This document shows positions 1-11,674 of a DNA stretch of 64,000 nt, piece by piece. A program made the position numbers and the translations under genes. The notes beneath the pieces were generated by a model, which ran no database searches, was not told the DNA's origin, and saw only the letters and a program-made list of their open reading frames with translations. The number at the start of each line of letters is the position of its first letter. Position 1 is the first letter of the stretch. Source of the stretch: Epiperipatus broadwayi (taxonomy: Eukaryota > Onychophora > Udeonychophora > Euonychophora > Peripatidae); NCBI GenBank assembly GCA_028023455.1, contig JAQFVV010000253.1, positions 754,469 to 818,468 of the forward strand. Reading direction: 5' to 3'.

Positions 1-740
1 TATGAGAATAATTGCTGAGATATTCTTGACTTCGTTTAAGGAGAAGCCAAATACATCACATCACATCACATGAGAATTTGATTTTTTACTAGTTTGCAAA
101 CTAACGTTTTTTTGGACAAATAGCGATAATAATTAAAACGTGTATAAAAAAATATAAATTACTATACTGTAAATTATGCATAAAAATATATTATTGTGAA
201 TAAAATTAAATATTATAGTTAAAAAAAGTTTGTCTTGTATCATTTTTTTTTCAAATTTGAAATTTTTTATTAGTCATATTTTAGCGAATTTTAAAGTAAT
301 TTTACGTTGGTGCTTTGCTTTTACACGAATTTTGAAAAATCACAGATCGCATCCCCCCTTTTTCAATGTAAGTCACGTCCATTTTTGTGTGATTTTGTTT
401 GTGCGTGTTTTCTGAGGAACCTATCTATCGCGTAAAACGAGGCACAGGTTTACTCTTAATTTTTTTTTCCATTAAACTGAGTAATTAGGTTGAAAGCAGT
501 TTTTAAAGTTGTTGTATACTCATACTTGATTTATAATAATGATAATAAAAATACTGTGATTTTTTTTATTTAAAAAAATCAAATAATGCATTAAAATAAT
601 GTTGTACTTAAGTTAAAGCTTTTTAATAAAAATTTCAGTGCATTTTGTAGCTCAAATTGACATATTACTTCCAGGCTTATAATTATTATTGGTATTAAGA
701 GGAGTTTTATTGTTATGGAATGAAAACTTATTCAATTATA
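1..740. other. AT-rich noncoding sequence
   Basis: No recognisable gene. The stretch contains A/T runs and a short direct repeat of CATCA near 57-70. The only open frame (about 230-415, plus) is low-complexity and hydrophobic with no family resemblance. It lies downstream of the last detected exon of the minus-strand peptidase gene, so it is intron or intergenic sequence. Confidence 0.6.
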
Positions 741-2170
741 TAATCCCATCTATTATTATTACTTTTATTATTAATATTATTATTATATAAATTACTCATA
801 ACATAAATAACAGATAATAAAAAATCGCTCAATATCTATCTAAAAACCTTAGAGATTTAAGCGTTAAATTATGTACAATAAAATATATAATTTTGGCAGA
901 AAATTATATTATCTGTTTAACAGAAACTTGACTAAAAGAGAACATATATGATAAAAAATTATACTTAATTTATGTAAATAAGGCATTCAAATATGATAGA
1001 CTATTAGATTTTGCTTTTAGAGAAGGAAATATATTAATCGCAATCAAGAAACATTAGTTGAAACGTATATTCCTATTTTCTTCGTTTGATGCAGTATGAT
1101 CTAAAATTGACCTGTGTAAATCTACATTATTATAGGGTAACATTTATATTCCAGCTAATGTAACCAAGAAAACCTGGAAAATAATCTTAATGTATTTAAA
1201 TCCTTCCTCATTGCATTTAGACATAATATAGTTATTATGGACGATTCGAATATAGCCAATTAACACAACTAATTAAACTTCTGGCATTAAATCAAATAAA
1301 TGATATGCTTAATAAAACAGTTACATATTAGACCTAATAATTACTAACAGCCAATCCATTAGAATCCAAAGAAGTGAATATTCTTTAGTGACTGAAGACA
1401 TTCATCATATTGCAATTAAAGCTGCATTATCTTTAAACTTTAAATTGATGAAACCTATAGTATATGGTATAAAAAAATTATGCTATGGGTGACTGCATTG
1501 TGTCCCTTTAAAAACTATTAGATCCCACAAATATCCTGAGTGGAAATCGCATTAAAAGAAAACACTTTCATTCTTTATTTAAAAAATATAGAGGCAAAAT
1601 TCTTCATATAGTAGCTACACTCTGTAAACAGCTTGTTTAAGCATAGAGAATGATGATCGTGTTATATTTAGTGGTTTAAAAAATATAGAAGTAATATGTA
1701 ATCACGGTCTCTGAAACATTTATAATTCAATCTTAATACTGTTCTGCATATTTACATATATAGATGTATTGTACTAAAGACAGTTCTAATTTTCTGAGTC
1801 CACAATATTAATTAAAAGTCTAACCGACAAAACAAAGTCACGGTATTCTCTGATAGTAATTCTTGTGTGAGACTAAGGCATATAAAATAATAATAACATC
1901 AGGGTGATCTGTATTGAATTCTAACCAGCTCATTAACCTTTAAGTAACTGGTTTGCCTGGGATATGAAACTCCTAGATATCTGAGGGTTAACATTAATGA
2001 CAATCAGAATATATGACAACTAAGATTTTCTTTAGGATGTCAATTATTGATTTTAAAAATCAATGTTTATTTTATATATTACAATAAGAAGGACAATTAA
2101 TTCACCAATTTATAGACTACAACTGGAATATTACAATAGATTCGAGAAAGTGAATATTTTTCTTTTAAAT
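741..2170 (+). pseudogene. Decayed non-LTR retrotransposon (LINE) with endonuclease remnants
   Basis: Seen: several short plus-strand frames, broken by stops and frameshifts, resemble an apurinic-type endonuclease of LINE ORF2. Near 908-935 the frame reads ICLTET, a stop, then L, matching the family's (I)CLTETWL motif with W changed to a stop. Near 995-1050 it reads DRLLDFAFREGNILIAIK, in the position of the DR...GGGVLIAV block. Near 1230-1255 IMDDSN stands where GDFN is expected. Around 1520-1560 RSHKYPEWKSH resembles the usual 'K/R..YP.W' linker. Family knowledge: such elements nick DNA and prime reverse transcription at the target. No intact ORF remains, so it is dead. The clade (Jockey/CR1/RTE-like) cannot be fixed by eye. 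Confidence 0.5.
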
Positions 2171-2299
2171 CAAGTTCAATTTCAAAATAAACTTAAACAT
2201 ATTATATCAAGATGATCACCAATGTATAAATATATATTACTGCAAATATTTTGGCTGCAGAGCTGTTATTTACAAATAAATTAAATTATTATAATTATT

Positions 2300-2545
<246 letters not shown>

Positions 2546-2868
2546 TTTCAAAAAAGGGAACTTTATTCAGACTAGAAGAGCAGGTTACATTAATACTTTC
2601 CATACACATGTATGTGTTTACATTAATGTTTCTGAGGATTATTATATTGTTTCTATCTAAGTTCTTTACAAGTCTTTATAGATATAAACTGGGTGAGCAA
2701 TGAATTGTTTGGTCTATGTTATAATACAAAATTTATATGGCATCTGTTAACTTTTTTTAATTCCATTGTTTTTTTTTAATTGTTTTTCAAAGTTATCTAA
2801 TTTACATTTGGTTAATTAAGACATATGTATATGGTACATATGTATATATATTTTGTGTTAATGCTTTG

Positions 2869-3960
2869 TCACAGTTTGTTAGTCTTTAGATATTTGTTTT
2901 GTAAGGTAGAGTATGTTTCTGTTGGCAATATTTTGTATGCTTTATAATCATCTATTGATCCTTGTATTTTGTAATGTCTATTTTCTTGCACTCTCTCTTC
3001 AAATATATTAAGTGATTTGAAAAATGGCAGAACTATTAGAGATTTGAGTGTTGGTTTATGAATGACCAAGTGGCTGTGAAGATGTCTGGGTGTACTCTTT
3101 TATTGTCTTAGTTTTTTAATTGTGCTAAATTGGTACTAAAATATTGATGTATGTCATCTTGTATTATTGCCCAAAATGAATGTGCATCATGTGCACCAAA
3201 TTACATAGAGCATGAAAGTTGCTGCATTGGTGGATTTTCTGTGGAATGCACTGATGATATCCTGCAGGGAGATGTTTTTTTGTCTCTATTTATTAGTTAT
3301 TTCATGCCAAATATTGTTTAATGCTGAGCAGTGGTAAAATAAATGTTGTTGAGTTTCTTCTGCTTGGTGGCATAGTGTGCAGAAGAGGTCTATTTTTATA
3401 TACAAGTATGATGTTGGTAAGGCATATAGATTCAGTCTAAGAAGGAAATCAAAAAATGTGGGCTCCATGGACTATTTTTAAAAATTTTTAAGCAGTTGTA
3501 CATTGTTTATTCTGAACATCTGAGTGAAAATATCTGGTTTATGTCTCAAGTATACTAAGGCATAGATCTGCCAATATGAATATTTTGTTGGGGTTTTGAG
3601 TGATATTTGGGTATGTATGGTTCTAAGCTGGTTTATAACTGATGATAGATAGCAATGTGAAAATGGAGGTTTGTCTGCAGGTATTACTTGCATTAGACAT
3701 TGAAGTTTTGGGAAATGTCTAAGGGTGGCTAGTATAAGGTTTGTGGTCTTCTGTATTTGAAAAATATCTACGTTGTGCAGATCCAAACCATTGTATATTG
3801 CCAGGGACTTAAGAAATTTTGCAGATATTGACTCTGTTTTTCTATTCCATAGAAGTTCATTGCAATATGAAAAGATTTTAATGTGAAAGTTTTAGAGAAT
3901 TGAATTATGGAAGTATAATAGACAATCTTGGTGATTACTAACTGATTGAACAATTGTACT
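2869..3960 (-). pseudogene. LINE ORF2 3' region with zinc-knuckle (zf-RVT type), degraded
   Basis: Read on the minus strand from 3960 down, adjoining frames give a putative C-terminal part of a non-LTR retrotransposon polyprotein. The clearest piece (3286-3468) contains FDFLLRLNLYALPTS, then the cysteine/histidine block LCHQAEETQQHLFYHC (C-x2-C, then H and C). This is typical of the zinc-binding domain behind reverse transcriptase in several LINE clades. Downstream (2869-3069) a further frame resembles a LINE tail. Frames change between 3478, 3468 and 3069, so the copy is broken. A closely related end occurs at 60850-61810 on the same strand. The reverse transcriptase catalytic core is absent: a 5'-truncated copy. 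Confidence 0.55.
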
Positions 3961-5063
3961 TTAGCAAATATTGAGAGGTATGCAATTGATAAAGAAGCAG
4001 TGATCTGTATTTGGATAAAACTTATAAAATTGTTATCTTTTAATTAGACAGTATTTTCTTTCATTTATCGTAATGAAGTAATTTATCCATTAAAACGTAT
4101 TGCTCTGATATTATAAAAAATTTGAACACTGCCAGAAATGCAAAAATTGGAATAGATTCAACGATCTCATATTCCAGAATCTCTACCACTACACCAAGCC
4201 ATTCAGGGTAATTAGCATTTACAATAAATTCATAAATTGGTATCTACTTATTCATAATACAAAATAAAACAATAATGGGAACATATTCACATTCTGTCCA
4301 TCTGATCATTAGAAAACCTAAATATTAATATTCTTTTCTTCATGTTTTTTCTATGAGAGGAGTACTAGGTAACCTTCGCTCTGTTATGGCCATTTAAATG
4401 GTATTTTGTCTTTAATATAATTTAAATAAACATTTAAAATATATATGCAACATCTACTTTTTAACGAACTAGGAGGCTTCACACCCTATACCTTTGGTGC
4501 TAACTAAATTTCGTCATTCATTTTTCCCAAAGACAGATTTTAAAAAGGTAATTATTTTTTTATTTAATATATACTTAACATAAGGGCACTGTTTTATTTT
4601 TTTATAGTAATTAGGCTAGAGCAAATTTATAGTTAAATAAATAAGTACTAATATTTTTTTTTACTACCGATGCTGACTTTCTGCTTAAAAGTTTTATTTT
4701 ATTCATATTTAATTCTCAAATCAAATATATTAAAATCATAAAAAAGTTGCCAAAAATGTTCATAATGAAATATTGTCCACGAGAAGACATTCAAGTCCTA
4801 TTCCTTCCTCTCTCTTGCATTAGATAAGTGGTAACTATTTTATAAAATGCATTATTTTCATTAATATATATTTAATTGCACCAGAGGAAGTTTATGTTTA
4901 ATAAGTAATTATTGATACTTTTTTAGTATGTCATAATTTTTACTACAGATGCTTTTTCACTGACATATTTTTAACAATAGTTTGGTTTTCTTTATAAGAG
5001 TGATCATTTTATATTCTTAGCACAATTTAAATCGGGAATTTTTAGTGATTATATATGTAAGAT
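3961..5063. other. AT-rich noncoding sequence
   Basis: Apart from the short tRNA-like segment near 4150-4200, I see no gene, RNA or ordered repeat here. Confidence 0.5.
4146..4204 (-). repeat. tRNA-like SINE head (possible)
   Basis: On the minus strand the segment starts with GGCTTGGTGTAGTGGTAGAG, an A-box-like sequence. About 30 bp later comes GTTGAATCTATTCC, a weak B-box-like sequence. Order and spacing match an internal RNA polymerase III promoter. No folding tRNA with an acceptor stem is evident, so a tRNA-derived SINE head or tRNA pseudogene is more likely than a functional tRNA. Confidence 0.35.
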
Positions 5064-5069
5064 TTGAAA

Positions 5070-6320
5070 TACAGGCATTCTTATACCTGGAACAATTATA
5101 AATATAGTGGATTTGAACTCAGACTTTCAACCAACCTTCAACTATCCACACTATCTCATACTACTGATACATATAACAACACACATGTAGAAAAGATAAA
5201 TAAATCACCAATATACATATTTCATGCTGAACCAGCATATAATTATAAGTTAGTCCAGATTATCATCTTCCACACATCTTTATACTTTAATAGACAGTCT
5301 TCAGTTTACTCTAACCTCCAACTCTTCAGCCATCCATACCATTGAAAATATGATGGCAAAATGCCCAAATCCCAAGCTGATTCCAATATTGTTGTTATGC
5401 CCATGTTGGTCTCAAGTCACTCTGACTCCTCGTGTATAGGACAGTATCCGTTTAAATACATAGAAGAGGGATGGGCAGAATTCAGGCTTAATGTGTAATA
5501 TTTTAAATAGAGGCATTCTTATACCTGGAACTTAATTGTAAATATAGGGGATTTGAACTCAGACTTTCAAGCAACATTCAGTTATCCATACTATCTCATA
5601 CAACTGATACCTATGACCACACATATGTAAAAAAGATGAATAATCACTAATATACATATTTCATGCTGAACTTATACTTGAGATCAAGTTGGGCATAATA
5701 TCAATATTGGCATCATCATGGGATTTTGGGATTCTATCACCAGATTTTCAATGGTATGTATGACTGAAAAGTTAGAAGTTGGAATACATTAAATCCTGTC
5801 CATTAAACTATAAAGATTTGGTATCTTAATATAAACTGAGTACTGATTATATATATGTGTGTTTGTGGATGATAAGAACCTGGTCCAACTGATGAGTACT
5901 GGTTCAGCACGAATTACATATATTGGTTATTATTTATTTTTTCTCTATGTCTGTGGTCATGTGTATAAGTAGTATAAGATAGTGTGGTTAGTTGAAGGTT
6001 GCTTGAAAGTCTGAGTTCAAATCCCTATATTTATGATTATATACATTTATTAATAAGGGAGTTGAACCCAAACTTTCAAGCTCTCTTTAGCTGGCCAATC
6101 TGTCTCAACAGATACACATGACCACACACCTGTTAAAACAAATTTTCTCCAATATATGTGTATTTCATGCTGAACCAACATTCATCAGTTGGTACTGATC
6201 ATCATCTCCTACACATACATATAGTCGGGGTTTGGTTTATATTAAGATAGCAAATCTTCAAACTTTAATGAACAGACTTCAATCTACTCCACCATCCAAC
6301 TCTTCAGCCTCTAAACTCCA
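5070..6320. repeat. Cluster of repeat family R1 (two direct, one inverted, one direct unit)
   Basis: Four partial units of one interspersed family. Two begin with GGCATTCTTATACCTGGAAC (about 5072 and 5511) and continue with TTTGAACTCAGACTTTCAA, then TTTCATGCTGAACC. The stretch at about 5690-6050 carries the same blocks in reverse complement (CTTGAAAGTCTGAGTTCAAA), so units two and three form a large inverted repeat. A fourth forward unit occupies about 6055-6320. The block GAGTTCAAATCCC on the reverse strand looks like a Pol III B box, suggesting tRNA-related SINE ancestry, but no convincing A box at the right distance was found. Other copies lie near 25.7-26.2, 27.2, 50.2-50.7 and 62.0-62.8 kb. 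The frame at 5064-5345 is an artefact of this repeat. Confidence 0.75.
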
Positions 6321-8019
6321 GGGTTATAAAGTATACTTGTATTTAAATATTATATATAAAAATGCAAAACCATAAAACAATACAATACTATATTAAATCC
6401 AAAATTTTACCAAAATCTTTACACAACCATGGCTTCACCTACTATAAATAGACCTTCTCAAGTGAAAATCAAACTAAAGGAACAAACATATATATACAAA
6501 CAAATAAATCTTCCCAGAATTCATTTCAAACTCCACCTTCCCTTAATATCAAAAGAAGTCTTCGTAAGATTGATAGCCTGATATATATATATATAATAAA
6601 TGTACATTTGTAATAACAATTTATAGTACAAACAGTAAACTGTGACAATTACATGAGTTAAATCTCATTTAAATTTAGAAAAATGATAAATGTTTTCACA
6701 AAATAACATATTATATAAAAAATGTAGAAATAAAGAGAAAAGTGTAATCAATATTTTAACTAAGAATTAACAAAAAAAATAGCAACATTATTAACATCAG
6801 GATTATCTCATACAATAAATAAGAGTGAATAAAGGTTGGTAAGAGTGAACTGTGTAAAAAATTTATTGATTTAATATAAATAATCTAATAATGAAAAAGA
6901 TTCTCACACAATTATTCCAAGTCCATTAACTTTATTGAGTAACAACTATTATGAAAATCTGATAAAGTATACTATTACAAATCAACTTATGAACAAAATC
7001 ATTTTAATTATATTAAGTAAAAAATAGTATTATTATACTTTGATGCATAACTATCAAAATTTGAGTCAATGAAGAGTGAAGGCTCAACCAGAAATGACCA
7101 TTTGTCTTTTCCAGATGTTTATGATAATATAAAAACACTTCCTAGAGAACATAATTTGCACAAATTATAGATTATTACAAAACTTAACATGAAAATTAGT
7201 AAAAAAAAATTTAGAATAAAAAGTAGGTAGCCAAATTAAATATTATTTATTGAATAACGGTTATTTAGTTTTCCATATCAGTAACAGCTAGTTGACAAAA
7301 GTCATTTTAAGTCCAAGCAAAAAATAAAAAGATAAAAATATTAACATAATTAAAAATAAATTTTGAAATGACTATAAATATCAATGAATGAATTACAAAT
7401 GTATCCTTATATTTGATCATTTGAAAAGTTAATTTTAACTCTTTTGTAGCAAACATTTTTTTGTAAGACTTTAACATATTTCTATTTGAAGCTCATCACT
7501 GTATCCTCGATTATATTCTGCCAATAAAATCAATCAGTATGCTATTAGAATTTATTTAGGTACCATAATTCATATGAAACGTCTAATAAAAAATACATAA
7601 ATTGTTTCAAAGTAATACATAAATTATATAAATAATCAAGATATAATTTGAGATTGTAAGAATGCACTTATGCTATTAAAGAAGAATGTAAAATATTAAA
7701 GATAACAAACGTAACAGTCTTTTATCAGTTATATGTAAGATATTTTATCAAAATCCATACAAATCATCTACAGACTGCTTCAAACTCAAGCTGATTATAA
7801 AATTTACATGGATTTCAGAGTGATTATAGAGCACTCGATTTCACTTCGAGTATCAATAGAAGATCTAGAAAGAATTGGAGTACAATTTGTCAAATTGAAT
7901 TACATTTGTAAATGTTAAAAAAAATGGCGATGTAATCTTTTTTAATACGTATAAGGCTTTGAAATATCATATCATAAACCAATTATTCAAACCCTTCAGG
8001 CGACTAATTTATCATTCAC
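6321..8019. other. AT-rich noncoding sequence
   Basis: No coding signal, RNA gene or clear repeat. Very AT-rich. Confidence 0.5.
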
Positions 8020-8840
8020 CGCAGGTGGTAACACTCAAAGCTTTTGATTGGCCGATGCATAAAATAATGTGTCAATTTTTCAAAAGTTATTGACCGTTTA
8101 TTAAATATATTCACTTTAGTTTCATTTGTAAAAAGTATATTAGTAATTTCTCACATTATAAAAATAAACGAAAGTTTGTTCAAAAATAAATTTTGATTTT
8201 TAATTTTAAAAATATTCGTTACGGTTGACATGAAAAGAAACGTCAATCATCAATATCACGTTATGATTTTTTTTCCCGACTTTGCAATAAATAAATAATT
8301 CTTGCTAAAATCTTAACTATTTTTGTAAAATAATATTTATTTTTGACATATTATATGAAAATAATTTGTATTTTATTTGTATTTAATCAAAAAATATTTT
8401 AAAATGCTCTAAAACATTCGTTTATCATTTTCAAAATAAAACAAAAGCGTTCGTAACTTTTTAATTTTTGGCAGCCATATAAAAATTTTAACAGCCAATA
8501 AGATTCAAGAAAAGATGATGAGAAGGCGGAGCTTTTCCATTTTCTTTTGTTTACAAAATTTCAACAGCCAATAAGATTCAAGAAAAGATGTGAAAAGGCA
8601 ATGCTTTGTTTTTGTTTGACATAAATCATCTTTTTATTGATTTTTTACTTGTAAAATAATTCAATAGATGGCAGTATATTATAAAACTTTTTGCGTTCTA
8701 AAAAATGACGTCAAAACCGTAAACGTAGTACAAAAACTAAGCAATTTACAGTGATGTCAAATTTCCTCGATTAAAAACGAGCAGGTCAGTCAAAAGGTAG
8801 TTATCACAACGTAACAGCAGTGATTAGACATTAATGGTTA
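8020..8840. promoter_or_regulatory. Candidate promoter or enhancer patch (CCAAT, CRE)
   Basis: This patch has more CpG and GC than its surroundings. It carries a reverse CCAAT motif (GATTGG near 8045) and a duplicated block, ACAGCCAATAAGATTCAAGA, at about 8490 and 8562, each with a CCAAT. It also carries a perfect CRE palindrome, TGACGTCA, near 8705. No ORF of note follows in either direction, and the only host gene seen runs the other way with its promoter outside the window. It may serve an unseen gene's first exon or be a repeat. The motif matches are real; the function is speculation. Confidence 0.25.
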
Positions 8841-9180
8841 GAGATGTTGTTTGGATGGTGAATGTATCTGTTTGAAAATTTTTATAGGGATTTTATGGTA
8901 TTTTGAGATGAAATTAAGAATCAAAGATTTAATATTATTTATTCATCTGAACTTTACATAAAACAGTTTATCAAATAATATATCAGAGCGGGAAAATGTT
9001 ATGATTTATCAGAAACGAAAACCAAATATTAAAAATTTTAAATTTAATAATCAAGCGTTTTCAAAAAAAAAAACGAAAAAAATAAATTATAATTTTAAAA
9101 AATATAAATTTTTATTATATTTTGGTTAAATATTAATACAGATTAAAATACTCATTATTTTCAATCATTATCAATTTATT

Positions 9181-9960
9181 GAATGAAGCAATTCTCTTCA
9201 CGTTTAATCCAGTTTCTGTGATCCATAGAATATTTTATCCTCATCACTTTAGAGATACTTATTTTATCAATCCATTTCATTTGCTCTTTTTAAGTCTTTT
9301 ACAATCTTTTGGTATATAATTTAAATTCCTAATAGTCCATCTATTATCATCTATTTTAGCAATATGCCCAGTTTATTTTCATTACAGTTTCTTTAATTTT
9401 TCAATGTTTTCAGTAATCCTTGTTTTTTTCCTCATCCACGTTTTCATTTAGAATTTTTTTTATTCCTAATATCTATTTTTCACTATTCTGTTGAGTAGTT
9501 CAAAATTTTTACATTGCTCTTCTTTGAAGTATCAAAGAATCAAATTCATAATGAAAACTGGTAAATTAACATATATCTATTAAAAAACTTTCTTTTTCAA
9601 TCATTAAGCGTATTTCCATTCAATATTAAGATATTTTTATCAAAAGCACTCCAACCTTTTTTAATTCCATGATTAACTTTTATTGTTAAGTTTCCATATG
9701 CATTAAAAATCAGACAGAAGTATGTATAGTTTTTAACTTCTAATTGATACTTATCAATATTTATTTTTTTTACAGAGAAAATCCATTAAACATTACTTCA
9801 TTACTTTAGTCTTTTTACTATTTACTTTAAGACATGTTATCTTACTTTTATGTGACAATCTTTGTAACATGTTCTGAAGCTCTAAACCATTATTTGCAAA
9901 AACAATCTCATCTGCAAATTCTAGTGAGCTAAATAATCTTCATTTATTAAAATTGGAAAG
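9181..9960 (-). pseudogene. RTE-like LINE reverse transcriptase 3' half, degraded
   Basis: Read from 9960 down on the minus strand: LEFADEIVFANN then LELQNMLQRL, corresponding to the reverse transcriptase FADD block and the helix after it (second D changed to E). SKKTKVM follows, the usual 'N..KTK.M' motif. Further on IKKGWSAF and LKRKFFNRYML match the post-RT region 'I..GW.AF......L..K..v....vlp'. Near 9310 DDNRWTIRN matches the C-terminal 'R.D..RW' block. The gene order and spacing are those of an RTE/BovB-like ORF. Several frameshifts and stops break it. No 5' half is recognised upstream on this strand. Confidence 0.65.
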
Positions 9961-10270
9961 GAATAAAAATCCTTGTGCTGTTCTTCCACAAAAATAATAA
10001 TCAGAAAATAATAATAATTCTTTACAACAGCTATGTAATCAAATAATAATTTTATACATAAAAAGCTTTTTTCGGCACCTGCTTTGGTTCCCTTTTCAAA
10101 TGTTACTAATCTATTTAACGTTAGAATCACCTGATATAAAAACATCCAGTGTCCAATGATGGAATTAAAACAAACAATAATAATAAACCCTCATATATAA
10201 ATTCAATAATTACAAAACAATTGACTACATCATAACAATATGTTAAACAATATTACATGAATTTTTATAC

Positions 10271-10328
<58 letters not shown>

Positions 10329-10408
10329 TCTTACATAATTTTCCATTTGTTTTTAATCAACCAATTATTAACCAAATTTCTAGAATTCTTATAAATATCA
10401 TACAATCA
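9961..10408. other. Noncoding spacer with (AT)n
   Basis: Contains an uninterrupted (AT)n tract at about 10274-10326. Otherwise AT-rich sequence with no gene. Confidence 0.6.
10274..10326. repeat. (AT)n microsatellite
   Basis: About 53 bp of uninterrupted AT dinucleotides. Confidence 0.95.
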
Positions 10409-11513
10409 TTAAGTTATTTTTAATATAATATGTTTCATATATTTGTCCTTTTTTGGATCTTTGATGAAATTTAAATATTTAATACTTTTTGTAGCATCTA
10501 TTCTATGGCCATATTTCAAGTAGTGAATATATAATGCAGATCTATCAGCTCTTCTTTTAATAACATTGTTATGTTTTTTGTCTTTTACCTCTAATTGTTT
10601 TCCAGTATGCCCAAAATAAATCATTTTACATATTTTGCATGTAATTTTATATACTATTCCTTTTTTAAACTGTAAATCATCCCTTAACCTATAATTAACT
10701 ATTAATTGATCAAGATTTTTATTATTTGACCAGCCAATATTTATATTTCATCAATATAATTTTTATTATACCTTAAAGTATTATAAATCCTAGGATAATA
10801 TGAAAGTTTAATCCATTTCTTACTTGATTCATTATTACCATTATCAATACTATCATTATTCTCAAAAATGTTATCATCTACCATAGATTTTTTAGAAGTA
10901 AAAAATATATTGCTAATAGTTTTAGAATTATATCCATAATCTTTATACAATTTAATAAAGTGATTCTTTTGCAACTGAGCTACACTTTTATCTATATTAC
11001 ATTTATCATTCCTATATTTAAAATTTTTAATTACTGTTAATATTCGTATCCAAGCTTGTTGTGAATCTACATGAATAATTTTTCTTAATTTATGTTCTTT
11101 AATAAAATGTTTCAAAATAATTTTATTATCATTACCTATATTAATTTCTATATCTAAATATTTAATTTTATCTTCAAATTCCACTTTAGTATGTTTAATT
11201 TTATATATATATTATTATTAGACGACGCATTATAAATATTATTCATTACTCTTTTATTACCAATAATTAAAATATCATCAACATATCTAAAATAATGTAT
11301 TATTTTTTGACTAATTACCCTTTTTTTAATTATAATAACCCATCCCTCATTTATATTCCCAAATTCATTATTATATTTAAAATATAAACTATTGTGTGTT
11401 AATTTTAAACCCTCTTCAATAATATTTATTATGTTTATATCATTTATATATTTACTTAAAAGTATAGATAAAAATATAAGTATAGGAATAACAGAAAACG
11501 TTTCTGCAGTCAT
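10409..11513 (-). pseudogene. Penelope-like retroelement relic: reverse transcriptase plus GIY-YIG nuclease
   Basis: Minus-strand frames in order. At 11154-11513, a reverse transcriptase palm segment with FRYVDDILIIGNKR; the aromatic-VDD box marks the catalytic aspartates near 11270-11292. At 10741-11184 in another frame come KYLDIEI and later RT-thumb-like sequence. At 10409-10680, GIVYKITCKICK then MIYFGHTGK and SALYIHYLKYGH, which is the GIY-YIG endonuclease fold (GVYKI.C..C...YIGqTg...sAl..H....H). RT followed by GIY-YIG is the hallmark of Penelope-like elements, which use the nuclease to prime insertion. At least two frameshifts and an AT-biased composition show it is inactive. It differs in sequence from the PLE pair at 14-18 kb, so it is a second family. 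Confidence 0.75.
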
Positions 11514-11674
11514 GGATAAAAATGTAATGGATAAAAGTGACCATAGAATTAAAATAGAATAAAATGGTTTTTGTTGAAATAAAGAAAATTTTAAAAAAAA
11601 ATTCCATTCATTTGAAAAATAAAACTTTGCTATATGTATTCTTTCAGTGCTCTTAAAAGAGTAGCAATATATAT

